Positions 25,601 through 33,624 of a DNA stretch of 64,000 nucleotides are shown here, piece after piece. The first letter of the stretch is position 1; every line of letters begins with the position of its first letter. Below the pieces are notes generated by a model, which had not been told where the DNA came from, did not search any database, and was given only the letters and a program-made list of their open reading frames with translations. The DNA is from Tolypothrix tenuis PCC 7101. GTDB lineage: Bacteria > Cyanobacteriota > Cyanobacteriia > Cyanobacteriales > Nostocaceae. The translations under genes were made by a program, and so were the position numbers. The stretch lies in assembly GCF_002368295.1 (NCBI RefSeq), contig NZ_AP018248.1, positions 6,561,979 to 6,625,978 of the forward strand. Reading direction: 5' to 3'.

Positions 25601-28043
25601 AGAATTAGAAGTTAAAGTTTACATGGTAGTTAGTACCTATGCTTTACCTGGCAAGGAACATATAAAATCTACATTTAATCCCTTAATTAAAGGTATTCAT
25701 AGCGGCTTAGAAGTTGGCAATATTGCTCATGCTGGTTTAACTGTAATTGCTTATTGTACGCAGCTATTTCTCTCAGGAGAAAACTTAGAATTAGTTAACC
25801 AGCGCCAAAAGGAATATATTGAGCTACTGCGAAAACTCAAGCAGCAGCCTTATATGAGATATGCCAAGATTTGGGGACAATTAGTTGTCAATCTTCAGGG
25901 TGCAGTTGAGAAACCTTATTATTTAAACGGAGAGATTTTTACTGAGGAAAATATTGTTCCTTGGTTTGAGCAACCTAAGTACTATCAAGGACTGTTTGCA
26001 GCTTATATTGCTAAGGTAATGATTCTGTATATTTTTGCAGAATATGAACAGGCGATTAATTATAGTGAAAAAGCTGCTCCTTATCAAAGAGCAACTTTAG
26101 GAATTATGTTGGCTTCTGTTTATTACTTCTACTATTCTTTGGCGCTATTAGCTAACTATAAAAATATAGAAGTAGAGCAACAACAGCAAATATTAGCACA
26201 AGTAGAGATAAATCAACAAAAGCTCAAGCATTGGGCAGAATATGCACCATGTAATTTTCAACATAAATATGATTTAGTAGCAGCAGAAATCGCGCGAGTT
26301 CAAGGACAAGTTTTAGCAGCAATGAACTTGTACGATATTGCTATTACTGGCGCTGCTGAAAATAATTATATTCAAGAAGAGTCTTTGGCAAATGAACGTG
26401 CTGCATTGTTTTACTTAGAACTAGGTAAAACTAAAATCGCCAAAACTTTTATGACAGAGGCTTATTATGGTTACATTCAATGGGGAGCGATCGCTAAGGT
26501 AACAGACTTAGAAAAACGCTATGCTGATTTGATTCCTCGAACTCAAGCTAGGGCTAAAAATCATCAAGGAATCATTGATGATTGCTTAACATCAATCACA
26601 ACTCACCAGAACATAGTTAGAACTACAAATAATCTTCACAGCACTAACAATATCCTAGACTGGGCAACGGTGATGAAAGCAGCAGAAGCCATTTCCAGCG
26701 AAATTATTCTTGATCATCTCCTGAAAAAGCTGCTGCACATTTTATTAGAAAATGTCGCATCCCAAAAAGGTTGTTTAATTTTAGAACAAGAAGGTCAGTT
26801 ACTGATAAAAGCTATTGATAAAGAACAAAAGGATTCTGTAATTATCACCCAATCTACGCCTGTAGAAAGTAGCGATGATGTCCCTATTTCTTTAATTAAT
26901 TATGTTGCTAGAACCCAGCAAGCTTTAATTTTAGGTAATGCTAGCCAAGCAAGTATTGCTAGCGCCGATCCTTACATTCTTCAACATCAACCACAATCGG
27001 TGCTATGTACACCAATTTTGTATCAAGGTAAATTGATTGGCATCATTTACCTAGAGAATAACTTAACTACCGATGCCTTTACTAGCGATCGCCTAGAAAT
27101 TCTCAAGCTGTTGTCAACCCAAGCTGCGATCGCCATTGAAAACGCTAGCCTCTACGCACGCGAACAAGAAAAATCCCAACAACTGCAACAATCCCTCGAA
27201 AAACTCCAACGTACCCAAGCGCAACTCGTACAGACTGAAAAAATATCTTCTTTAGGACAATTAGTAGCTGGTGTTGCTCACGAAGTCAACAATCCTGTGG
27301 GCTTCATCAGTGGTAGTCTCTCCTATGCGGAACAGTACATTGCAGATTTGATTACTCACTTAAATTTATACCAGCAGCACTACCCAAATCCGCCGAGTGT
27401 GATTCAGGAACACGGAACCAACATTGAGATAGATTATTTACTAAAAGATTTGCCAAAGATGATTGGTTCCATGCAGCTAGGAAGCGATCGCATCAAAGAT
27501 ATTATGCAATCTTTGCGGAATTATTCTCGCAACGATCATGGGCAAAGAAAGCTGAGTGATATCCACAAAGGTATAGACACCACATTAATGATTCTGCAAC
27601 ATCGGCTGAAAGCTAAAGCTAATCGTCCCGCAATTCAAGTGGTGAAAAACTATAGTGATTTACCAAAAGTTCCCTGTTACCAGGGACAACTCAATCAAGT
27701 ATTTATGAATTTATTGGCAAATGCTATTGATGCTTTAGAAGAAGCTAATGAAGGTAAAAATTATCAAGATTTAGAGCAACAACCTAACATGATTCATATT
27801 CAAACAACAGTAGAAGATGAATGTGCAGTAATTAGAATTGTAGATAATGGATTGGGGATGTCACAAGAAGTACAGCAGCTACTTTTTAACCCTTTCTTTA
27901 CTACTAAGCCTGAAGGTAAAGGTACAGGTTTAGGATTATCTATCAGTCAGCAAATTATTACCGAAAAACACGGTGGAACTCTTGAGTGTAATTCTTCTCC
28001 CAGTCAAGGTACAGAATTTGTGATTCATCTGCCATTAAATTAA
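22653..28043 (+). CDS. HstK-type Ser/Thr kinase, AAA, TPR-like, GAF, histidine kinase
   Basis: This 1796-residue protein starts at GTG 22653. A Ser/Thr kinase domain (about 8-275) has HKDIKPAN with D131 and LTDFGIAS. An ATPase domain has P-loop GYSGIGKS (333-340) and Walker B IFLDDLQWAD (about 460). A long TPR-like region follows, then a GAF domain (about 1335-1505), a HisKA box GVAHEVNNP (H1543) and an HATPase domain (N-box MNLLANAIDA, G-box DNGLGMS). There is no receiver at the end, unlike the paralogue at 1-4710. HstK-type kinases join a eukaryote-like kinase to a two-component kinase; a partner receiver elsewhere is expected. HKD replaces the more common HRD. Confidence 0.95.
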   Translation: MSPLFGILGYEITEVVHEGIDTILYKGTSQKNQQPVILKVLKADNPSLEEIFRLKQEYKIRENLNLEGVVKVDSIENYEHRLVLVCEDFGGISLKQWLSTEKPSLLCFLNIAVALARTLDSLHQQHIVHKDIKPANIIINPQSQQVKLTDFGIASRLDKETPQITNPNHMEGTLAYMSPEQTGRMNRSVDYRSDFYSLGVTFYEILTAQLPFQSNDPLELIHYHIAKQATPIQQLNSEVPQALAAIVAKLMAKNAEDRYQTAAGLLADLELCLEQLKTQGIISNFIPGERDRTANLLIPQKLYGRETEVSMLLSAFERVAASQSPIELVLVSGYSGIGKSSLVNEVHKPIVRQRGYFIRGKFDQFQRNIPYASLIQALQSLIQQLLTETNAQLELWKQKLLSALNNNGQVIIDVIPEVERIIGKQPLVPQLGLKEAQNRFNQVFQAFIQVFTQKEHPLVIFLDDLQWADSASLDFIQVLMTNSDAQYLLLIGAYRDNEVTASHPLNKTLEEISQAGTIINNIVLYPLGLNHVQQILSDTLNDGKNNLALVELLFNKTQGNPFFFTQLLKTLHHDQLLKFDFTQNCWQWDLQQIQATGIADKSVVELLAGNIAKLPAATQNTLKLAACIGARFSLNILATVSEQRSLLVAAALEPALQAGLILPLSNEYSIPLLFADEELEMMGFDNSQITYRFLHDRVQQAAYSLILESQKQATHFKIGQLLLQSKSKAEIESQIFDIVNQFNYAIELFTTQSQKDELAQLNLTAGHKAKAAAAHEPAVIYLRIARGLLAEDCWQSQYNLALDTYVEGAEAEYLITNFDIAKNLSDIVIQQAANLLDLVKVYELIIDMNIAQSQQFQGVKVGIQAVEMLGIALVKYTGDRHSLPQLPMLSDLATFPEMTDPCHLASIRILSKISAAAYQSAPDIYPQIVLTMVNLCLEHGHSPLASYVYGAYSAFLQSIIGDPAAAYHSGQIAFSLLAQYPAKELEVKVYMVVSTYALPGKEHIKSTFNPLIKGIHSGLEVGNIAHAGLTVIAYCTQLFLSGENLELVNQRQKEYIELLRKLKQQPYMRYAKIWGQLVVNLQGAVEKPYYLNGEIFTEENIVPWFEQPKYYQGLFAAYIAKVMILYIFAEYEQAINYSEKAAPYQRATLGIMLASVYYFYYSLALLANYKNIEVEQQQQILAQVEINQQKLKHWAEYAPCNFQHKYDLVAAEIARVQGQVLAAMNLYDIAITGAAENNYIQEESLANERAALFYLELGKTKIAKTFMTEAYYGYIQWGAIAKVTDLEKRYADLIPRTQARAKNHQGIIDDCLTSITTHQNIVRTTNNLHSTNNILDWATVMKAAEAISSEIILDHLLKKLLHILLENVASQKGCLILEQEGQLLIKAIDKEQKDSVIITQSTPVESSDDVPISLINYVARTQQALILGNASQASIASADPYILQHQPQSVLCTPILYQGKLIGIIYLENNLTTDAFTSDRLEILKLLSTQAAIAIENASLYAREQEKSQQLQQSLEKLQRTQAQLVQTEKISSLGQLVAGVAHEVNNPVGFISGSLSYAEQYIADLITHLNLYQQHYPNPPSVIQEHGTNIEIDYLLKDLPKMIGSMQLGSDRIKDIMQSLRNYSRNDHGQRKLSDIHKGIDTTLMILQHRLKAKANRPAIQVVKNYSDLPKVPCYQGQLNQVFMNLLANAIDALEEANEGKNYQDLEQQPNMIHIQTTVEDECAVIRIVDNGLGMSQEVQQLLFNPFFTTKPEGKGTGLGLSISQQIITEKHGGTLECNSSPSQGTEFVIHLPLN

Positions 28044-28103
28044 TACAATTTTGAATTTTGAATTTTGAATTTATTTTAGGGACTTCCAGAAAATAAATTA
28101 TAC

Positions 28104-28398
28104 CAATTCAAATAATGTTTGCGATACATCAATATATTCTAGAGGCCAAGGCACTGCCCATTGGTGTCAACTTAACGTGAAACCAGCTTGGTTGCAAGGT
28201 TTCGCCCTCACCCCCAGCCCCTCTCCCACCAGGAGAGGGGAGCAAGAGATTTAGTTCCCCTTCTCCTGCGGGAGAAGGGGTTAGGGGATGAGGGCGCGAG
28301 GTATTTTTACAACACGCGCCGTATATAGCTTTTAGCTTAAGTTGACACAGGTGGGCAGTGCCTTGCCCCTACAATCTGTCGCATTCTTTTTTCAAATT
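28104..28398. repeat. 91-bp dispersed repeat split by copy 3 of the mobile element (filled site)
   Basis: The outer parts (28104-28158 and 28363-28398) match, inverted, the continuous 91-bp sequence at 31629-31719. The difference in length is exactly the 195-bp element plus a 9-bp duplication. Only about three substitutions are seen across the shared bases. The rest of the 28044-28496 gap contains no gene. Confidence 0.85.
28159..28353. mobile_element. Copy 3 of the 195-196 bp non-autonomous element
   Basis: The left end CATTGGTGTCAACTTAA and the complement of the right end, CACCTGTGTCAACTTAA, are inverted repeats. The flanks GGCACTGCC (28150-28158) and GGCAGTGCC (28354-28362) correspond to a single GGCAATGCC in the empty site. 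The interior matches copies 1 and 2. No coding capacity. Confidence 0.85.
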
Positions 28399-28496
28399 AG
28401 TATTATCAAATTTACAAGAGAGAATATTTTCTTTCTCCCCTGCTCCCTGCTCCCCTGCCAAAAAAGCGATAGTATATTTTTTAAGTTACAAATTCC

Positions 28497-30743
28497 TTAG
28501 TTACTACGCACAGTAATTACAGCTACCGGACACCGTGCTTTATTGAGAATAGCATCAACACGATGACCAAAAAATACTCGACCTGTGATTGTTTGAATAC
28601 TGCTACCTAAAACAATTAAATCTACTTGCTTAGTATGAGCATATTTGAGAATTTCAAACTCTGGAATACCAGTCAAAATTGCTGTTTTTACCTCAGCACC
28701 GAATCCTCGCCCTACTTCAGCTTGCTGCTGCACAATTTGTTTAGCAATGTCTGTAATAGAATCAATTGTCTGCTCCTCAAATAAAACATATTCGCGCTGA
28801 GTTCGGTTGACGACATTGACTAAAGTTACAGTTGCTCCGGTTTGAGCAGCAATTGTACTCGCAACTTCTACGGCGTGTAGGCTGTATTCATTACCGCTAG
28901 TGGGTACTAAAATATGAGCGAGTTTGTGATAACCAGTTGGCTCATTTGTAGATAAATTTGACTTCACCACCATTGTGGCGCAAGGAGATTCTTGCACTAC
29001 TCGATCAACTAACAAGTTGAATACAGAACCGCGAGAACGTTGATTTCCAGTTGCGCCTAAAACAATCAAGTCATAGCCTTTATTGGCTTCTTTTAAAATC
29101 ACATCCGCTTTGTTTTGTCCAGATTCAACTTTGGTCTGGATTAGTGAACCAGTGGGGAGATTCATTTCATTAGCTACGATAGCAATAGCATTTTCTGCTG
29201 TATTATCTTTAACAGCAGTTGCGACAGCTTTTACTGATTTACGTAGAGGCTGTTGATCGCTTTTAGCATATAAAGCTGTCACTTCCAAAGAATTTTGATG
29301 TGCTAAATGATTGACTAACTGAGCCGCTAACCTGACATTCGGCCCGCCTTGAGTGGGTACTAATACGCGACGAATGCGCTTGATAAAGCTGCGACTAGCG
29401 AGTTCTTCTTGCTCTAAGCGTTGGGCTTCTTCTTCACCGATGGAGACTTTAGAAAGTGACCAGCGTAGCAAAGGCGGAGCCATCAATGAGGTAACGATCG
29501 CCACCATCACGATAATAGAATACATCTGGGGATTCAGTACACCCAAGGAAACCCCAATGGTGGCGACGATAATCTCCATCGCGCCTCTCGCATTCATTCC
29601 CGATCCCATTGCGATCGCTTCCCAGTGGCTTAATCCACCAACACGCGAACCAATATAAGCACCAGTGAATTTGCCAAAACAGGCGATCGCTAACACCACT
29701 AAACCCACTACAAAGGTTTGCGGAACCAATAGTTGTACTAAATCAACCTTTAATCCGGCTGTAGCAAAGAAAATCGGTGCTAGAAATCCAGCCGTGATTA
29801 ATTCCAGAGTTAAACCCGCCTCACGACTAAAACGGGGTGATTGTCCTGCTAAAATTCCGGTGACAAATGCTCCTAATGCAGCTTCAATTCCTAAGGTGTG
29901 AGTAAAAGCCGCTGCACTTAACGCCAACACTAATAAAGCGGACAAACTAGCTGTAGCGCCACCAATATAATCATCTACCCAGCGAAGCGCCCAAGCCATG
30001 AGCGATCGCCCTATAGTAAAAGCAATTGCCAAAAACAGTACTGCACCACCAATTGACCTAAATACCGTCGGAAAATCAAACTTTCCACTGGTTGCTAAAC
30101 CAGAAACTACCGAAAGCAAAATCCAGCCTAAGGTATCATCAGTCATCCCCGCAGCTAAAGTCACCTGACCAATATCCCGGCGAATTAGCTTTAAGTCCAT
30201 TAATACCTTGGCTATTACTGGTACTGCGGAAATACTCATCGCCGTAGCAATAAACAAACTAAAGATTAACCTTTGCTCAGGATTTGCTAAAAAGCTTTCT
30301 GGGAGAAACCAACCTAATCCCAATCCAGTTGCAAAGGGAATGATAATCCCCCCCAAGGAAATTAGTAATGCTGTTTTGCCTTTGCGAACTATTAAGTTAA
30401 GGTCTGTTTCTAATCCTGTGACAATTAGTAAGAACAGCACACCTAACCAAGACACAACTGAAAGCAAATCAGACTGCGCCTGACTTTTAGGAAAAATATG
30501 ATGCTGTAAATTTGGCAGAATCCAACCAAATACTGATGGGCCTAATAGTACCCCAGCGAGTAATTCACCTACCACTGGTGGTAACTTAATCCGACGCATA
30601 AATTCGCCCAAACCTCTAGCCACTAGCAGTAGTAAAGCTAATTCCAGCAACACTAATAGCAACTCATGATGACCAAGAGGTTTAATTAAACCTTTTGCTG
30701 GTAATGCACTAGAAGCGAATAAAAAGTTTAGCAGTTGATTCAT
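28497..30743 (-). CDS. CPA2-family cation:proton antiporter with two C-terminal Usp domains
   Basis: The ATG at 30743 gives about 748 residues beginning MNQLLNFLFASSAL; an upstream start at 30776 adds 11 residues. Residues about 25-440 form around 12 hydrophobic helices typical of Na+/H+ or K+/H+ exchangers, including LPPVVGELLAGVLLGPSVFG and the AGMTDDTLGWILL segment with paired acidic residues. Two universal-stress-protein domains follow (about 470-610 and 625-748), the first with VLGATGNQRSRGS and the second with VLGSSIQTITG, both nucleotide-binding type endings. It is an inner- or thylakoid-membrane protein that would exchange monovalent cations for protons. Ion choice cannot be read from sequence. 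It leads a run of genes that look stress-related. Confidence 0.93.
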   Translation of the reverse strand: MNQLLNFLFASSALPAKGLIKPLGHHELLLVLLELALLLLVARGLGEFMRRIKLPPVVGELLAGVLLGPSVFGWILPNLQHHIFPKSQAQSDLLSVVSWLGVLFLLIVTGLETDLNLIVRKGKTALLISLGGIIIPFATGLGLGWFLPESFLANPEQRLIFSLFIATAMSISAVPVIAKVLMDLKLIRRDIGQVTLAAGMTDDTLGWILLSVVSGLATSGKFDFPTVFRSIGGAVLFLAIAFTIGRSLMAWALRWVDDYIGGATASLSALLVLALSAAAFTHTLGIEAALGAFVTGILAGQSPRFSREAGLTLELITAGFLAPIFFATAGLKVDLVQLLVPQTFVVGLVVLAIACFGKFTGAYIGSRVGGLSHWEAIAMGSGMNARGAMEIIVATIGVSLGVLNPQMYSIIVMVAIVTSLMAPPLLRWSLSKVSIGEEEAQRLEQEELASRSFIKRIRRVLVPTQGGPNVRLAAQLVNHLAHQNSLEVTALYAKSDQQPLRKSVKAVATAVKDNTAENAIAIVANEMNLPTGSLIQTKVESGQNKADVILKEANKGYDLIVLGATGNQRSRGSVFNLLVDRVVQESPCATMVVKSNLSTNEPTGYHKLAHILVPTSGNEYSLHAVEVASTIAAQTGATVTLVNVVNRTQREYVLFEEQTIDSITDIAKQIVQQQAEVGRGFGAEVKTAILTGIPEFEILKYAHTKQVDLIVLGSSIQTITGRVFFGHRVDAILNKARCPVAVITVRSN

Positions 30744-30953
30744 GTTTTCAGTAGTGTTTGAATAATGCCAATGCAATGCTACTCGGTTAAGGGTTTTGAA
30801 CTCAAAATTGGTTGTGGGGAAAAGGTTAAAGGTTAAGGGTTAAAGGTTTTTTTCCCTTTTCCCATTCCCCTTTTTTCCCTTAAACGACAGACAAGTATTG
30901 AATGCCAATGGATGAGATTATTAATAATAAAAGCTTTGACTTAACATAAAAAT

Positions 30954-30979
30954 AATGATGAGGAAAAACCCTCATCATT
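30954..30979 (-). terminator. Likely intrinsic terminator of the 31029-31436 gene
   Basis: Ten-base arms AATGATGAGG (30954-30963) and CCTCATCATT (30970-30979) form a perfect stem with a six-base loop. Read on the minus strand the stem is followed by ATTTTTA, a short T-tract. It lies 50 bp past the stop of the minus-strand gene. Confidence 0.65.
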
Positions 30980-31028
30980 TAACTTACAGTACCCCTATAA
31001 AACTTAGAGAAATTTGACAGCAACAAGG

Positions 31029-31436
31029 CTAGACAATCCCTGGCCCTTTACCACGAACATCATCCTTATCTGTTAATTGACCTTCCTTATCTTCATTCGC
31101 TTCTATTAGTTCTTCTGAACGGTTGGCAATATCTTGTTCGACTTCTTGACGTGCATCACCAGGAACTTCATAATACATTTCTGGCTCAACTGCATAGTTG
31201 TTTAATAAACCTTCTTTATCTACAGTGTAGCCATCGGTGGTACGAATACTATCGCCCTCAGTTTGGTCGTCAGTAGGAGCGCTGGCTTCTCTTTCTTCTG
31301 TGGGGAGCGTTTTGTATAAGTCTCCTTCTCTTTCTTTACGAGCCGCTGTTTCTGCTGGGACAATACCTCTATCATATACATCAGATTCAACGCGATCCGA
31401 AGAGTCTATTGCTCTATTAAAATCTTTATTACTCAT
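31029..31436 (-). CDS. Acidic hydrophilic protein of unknown function
   Basis: This 135-residue protein is strongly charged and lacks hydrophobic segments, with many Asp, Glu, Arg and Thr residues and no cysteine. Stretches such as RVESDVYDRGIVPAETAARK and KEGLLNNYAVEPEMYYEVPG look like ordered islands in a disordered chain. The ATG at 31436 is preceded by GAGGAC at a good distance, and a terminator follows, so it is a real single-gene transcript. I do not recognise a named family. Its position among antiporter, BON and GsP17M-like genes suggests a stress-related or hydrophilin-like role (inference only). Confidence 0.75.
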   Translation of the reverse strand: MSNKDFNRAIDSSDRVESDVYDRGIVPAETAARKEREGDLYKTLPTEEREASAPTDDQTEGDSIRTTDGYTVDKEGLLNNYAVEPEMYYEVPGDARQEVEQDIANRSEELIEANEDKEGQLTDKDDVRGKGPGIV

Positions 31437-31628
31437 AATTTATGTCCTCGTTAAAACATTTTGTTCATTACTTCTTTGATTAGATTACGGTTTGAAAAAA
31501 GATAAAGATACTATCTTGAGAAGGGAATTAATTTGCATGAGTAAGTATTTACTCTATCAAAAGATATATCTTGATTGCTAATTTTAGACTTTTTCCTGCA
31601 TTTCACAGCCTTTGAGAAAGGTTACACC

Positions 31629-31719
31629 AATTTGAAAAAAGAATGCGACAGATTGTAGGGGCAAGGCATTGCCTTGCCCTCTAGAATCTATTGATGTATC
31701 GCAAACATTATTTGAATTG
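31629..31719. repeat. 91-bp dispersed repeat, empty site of the mobile element
   Basis: This is the inverted, uninterrupted version of the sequence flanking copy 3 at 28104-28398. Its centre is the palindrome GGGGCAAGGCATTGCCTTGCC, which is the integration target. The surrounding 31437-32282 gap (846 bp) also holds GATGCGTTACG/CTAACGCATC (31900-31926), a CTTGTGGG...CCCACAAG inverted repeat (about 31968-32022) and TAACGCACCATC-type palindromes near 32100-32130. No gene was found in it. Confidence 0.85.
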
Positions 31720-32282
31720 ATATTAGATAAATTGAAAAACTATTTGCAATGCATCAGTAACGCAAGAAAAGCATTGCCAGAGGTGCCATACTCTCGCTGC
31801 TAACGCACCCTACTGGACTAATAAAAATAATAAATAATATATAGAAATTAGATGTGATTTTTGAAAAAATTTCAGTAACACACGAAAATTTAGACCAGAG
31901 ATGCGTTACGCGATCGCTAACGCATCCTCCTGGACTGACAAGACTAAAATGTGGCAATATAATTTTCTTGTGGGGTTGACATCTTGTGCCCCCAGGACGG
32001 GCAAGATGCCCATCCCACAAGAGTTTGAGCAATGCCCTATTTTAGTCTAGACACGCTACTACATGGTTATTTATAAAGTAAAAATATAATTACTGAAACT
32101 TAACGCACCATCCATGCGGTGGTGCGTTACCCAAAGTAGCACAATGCGGTGACCCTACCGTAGGGTACTCCTGCGGAGAAAGAGTACCCGCAGAAGCGTA
32201 TACAGCAACGCCACTTGCTACAACGGGGTGAACCCCCACACCGCAGTGGCTCCTCAGCACTCAGTAATAGGGTTGGCGGTAC

Positions 32283-32717
32283 TTATTTACCCAAAATCTG
32301 TGCTTTAAACTGGTTAATTTCCCCAACTAATTCTTGTCGAGTGTTGGCTTTGAGTAGATAACGGAAGGTTAACCAGCCTGTATAACCAATTCCAATCAAC
32401 TCAAAAGTTGGTGCTATTAAAGGAATACTATTTAGTGCAGACAGGATTGCTAATACTACTTTGAGTGTGACAATCGCTGACAAAATTAAAATGATGGTCA
32501 CCAAAGGCTGCTGGTATTGCTGATAAAAGCTGCCTAAATATTCTGGCAAATTTGCCAAAAAATCAGAAACATTGCTCAAAATTTCCTGCAATTCTGAATT
32601 AGAATTTTTAGCAGGTGGTAGCTTTGGTAAGTTTTGATTGTCTGCCCCTGTCAGAGCTATTGCCCCTTCTGCTGAGTTAGAATTGGCTACTTCAATTGGC
32701 TGTTCTTGGGTTTCCAT
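32283..32717 (-). CDS. Stand-alone CAAD-domain (CURT1-like) membrane protein
   Basis: The 144-residue protein has a disordered, Asn/Pro-rich N-terminus (1-45), an amphipathic helix (about 46-65), two transmembrane helices (about 70-92 and 98-118), and the CAAD ending PTFELIGIGYTGWLTFRYLL followed by KANTRQELVGEI. CAAD domains occur fused to some cyanobacterial aminoacyl-tRNA synthetases and alone as relatives of plastid CURT1, which bends thylakoid membranes. This free-standing copy is therefore most likely a thylakoid membrane-curvature protein. The start ATG at 32717 has only a weak ribosome binding site. Confidence 0.9.
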   Translation of the reverse strand: METQEQPIEVANSNSAEGAIALTGADNQNLPKLPPAKNSNSELQEILSNVSDFLANLPEYLGSFYQQYQQPLVTIILILSAIVTLKVVLAILSALNSIPLIAPTFELIGIGYTGWLTFRYLLKANTRQELVGEINQFKAQILGK

Positions 32718-33028
32718 AAGTTTTATATGTTCGGTAACACAACAGTTTTTATAGGTGATGGAGCTTCACTAATAATAATAGTACTTATTCTATGAAAATT
32801 ATCTCAGTTTTTATTCAAAAGTCTATAATCAAGGAAAATTTTCCTTTGATTATAGACTATTAGACCTGTAATTTAGATTTTGGGGTTATGTGCATTGCAC
32901 CCTGTTTAGGAAAGTGAATTAGTTTGTAGTCATAACTTCAGTTGTGCAAGATTTAAGTACTAAAGTGCTAACTACAAACTAGTTAAATTCATTTGGGCGA
33001 TTTATGAATCCAGCTGCCGATGGATAAT

Positions 33029-33493
33029 TTATTGTTGCTTAGGTGGAGCAACTGCGGCTTTAACTACTACTTTTGTGACACCTTTAATTTCTTTTGACAA
33101 AGGTTCAATCTTAGCTAACTGTTGCTGATTGTTAACAGTTCCGCCAACAGTCACAGTACCATCTTTTGCTGCTTCAACTGTTAAAGCACCATTGGGGATG
33201 TTAGCCTCTAATTTAGAGCGAACTTCACTGGCTAAGTCGCCTTCAGCTCTTTGTGCATCGCCACCAGTGGTGTTATTGCGTTGTTCACGGGCGCGAATAT
33301 CAGAGTTTAATTGTCTGCGACGAGTTTCGCTTTGAGCATCTTGTTGAGCTGCTTCTGTGGCTTTGGCGCTAGGTGCTTGTACAGCTTCGTTAGGATTAGC
33401 GGGAGCAGATTCACTTGTTTTAGCACCATTATCACAAGCAACAGCACCAAACATGAGAAGACTGCCAATTAAGAACGGTGTTAGCTTTTTCAT
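33029..33493 (-). CDS. BON-domain lipoprotein
   Basis: A signal peptide with a lipobox-like GAVAC places the lipid-modified cysteine at residue 20 of the 154-residue protein. A low-complexity Ala/Glu/Gln/Arg linker follows (about 25-80). The BON domain spans about 85-148 (LASEVRSKLEANIPNGALTV, VTVGGTVNNQQQ, IKGVTKVVV). BON domains associate with membranes or the cell wall and are common in osmotic-stress proteins such as OsmY. It lies 131 bp downstream of the GsP17M-like gene on the same strand and could be co-transcribed with it. The preceding gap (32718-33028) shows only AT-rich sequence and an inverted AAAATTTTCCTTTGATTATAG region. Confidence 0.88.
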   Translation of the reverse strand: MKKLTPFLIGSLLMFGAVACDNGAKTSESAPANPNEAVQAPSAKATEAAQQDAQSETRRRQLNSDIRAREQRNNTTGGDAQRAEGDLASEVRSKLEANIPNGALTVEAAKDGTVTVGGTVNNQQQLAKIEPLSKEIKGVTKVVVKAAVAPPKQQ

Positions 33494-33624
33494 TTGTTTA
33501 CTCTTGGTATAAAAAGGGTTAATTGTGCTGATGTGTGTGGGAGAGAAGAGGCAGGGGGAAAGGGAAAAGGTGAAGGGGAGAATGGTATTCCTTTAACCCT
33601 TTTCCCTTTCATGCAGAGGCGCGA

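Noticed and set aside
31754..32032. 92-residue minus-strand ORF
   Set aside because: It spans two dispersed palindromes and has no recognisable domain.
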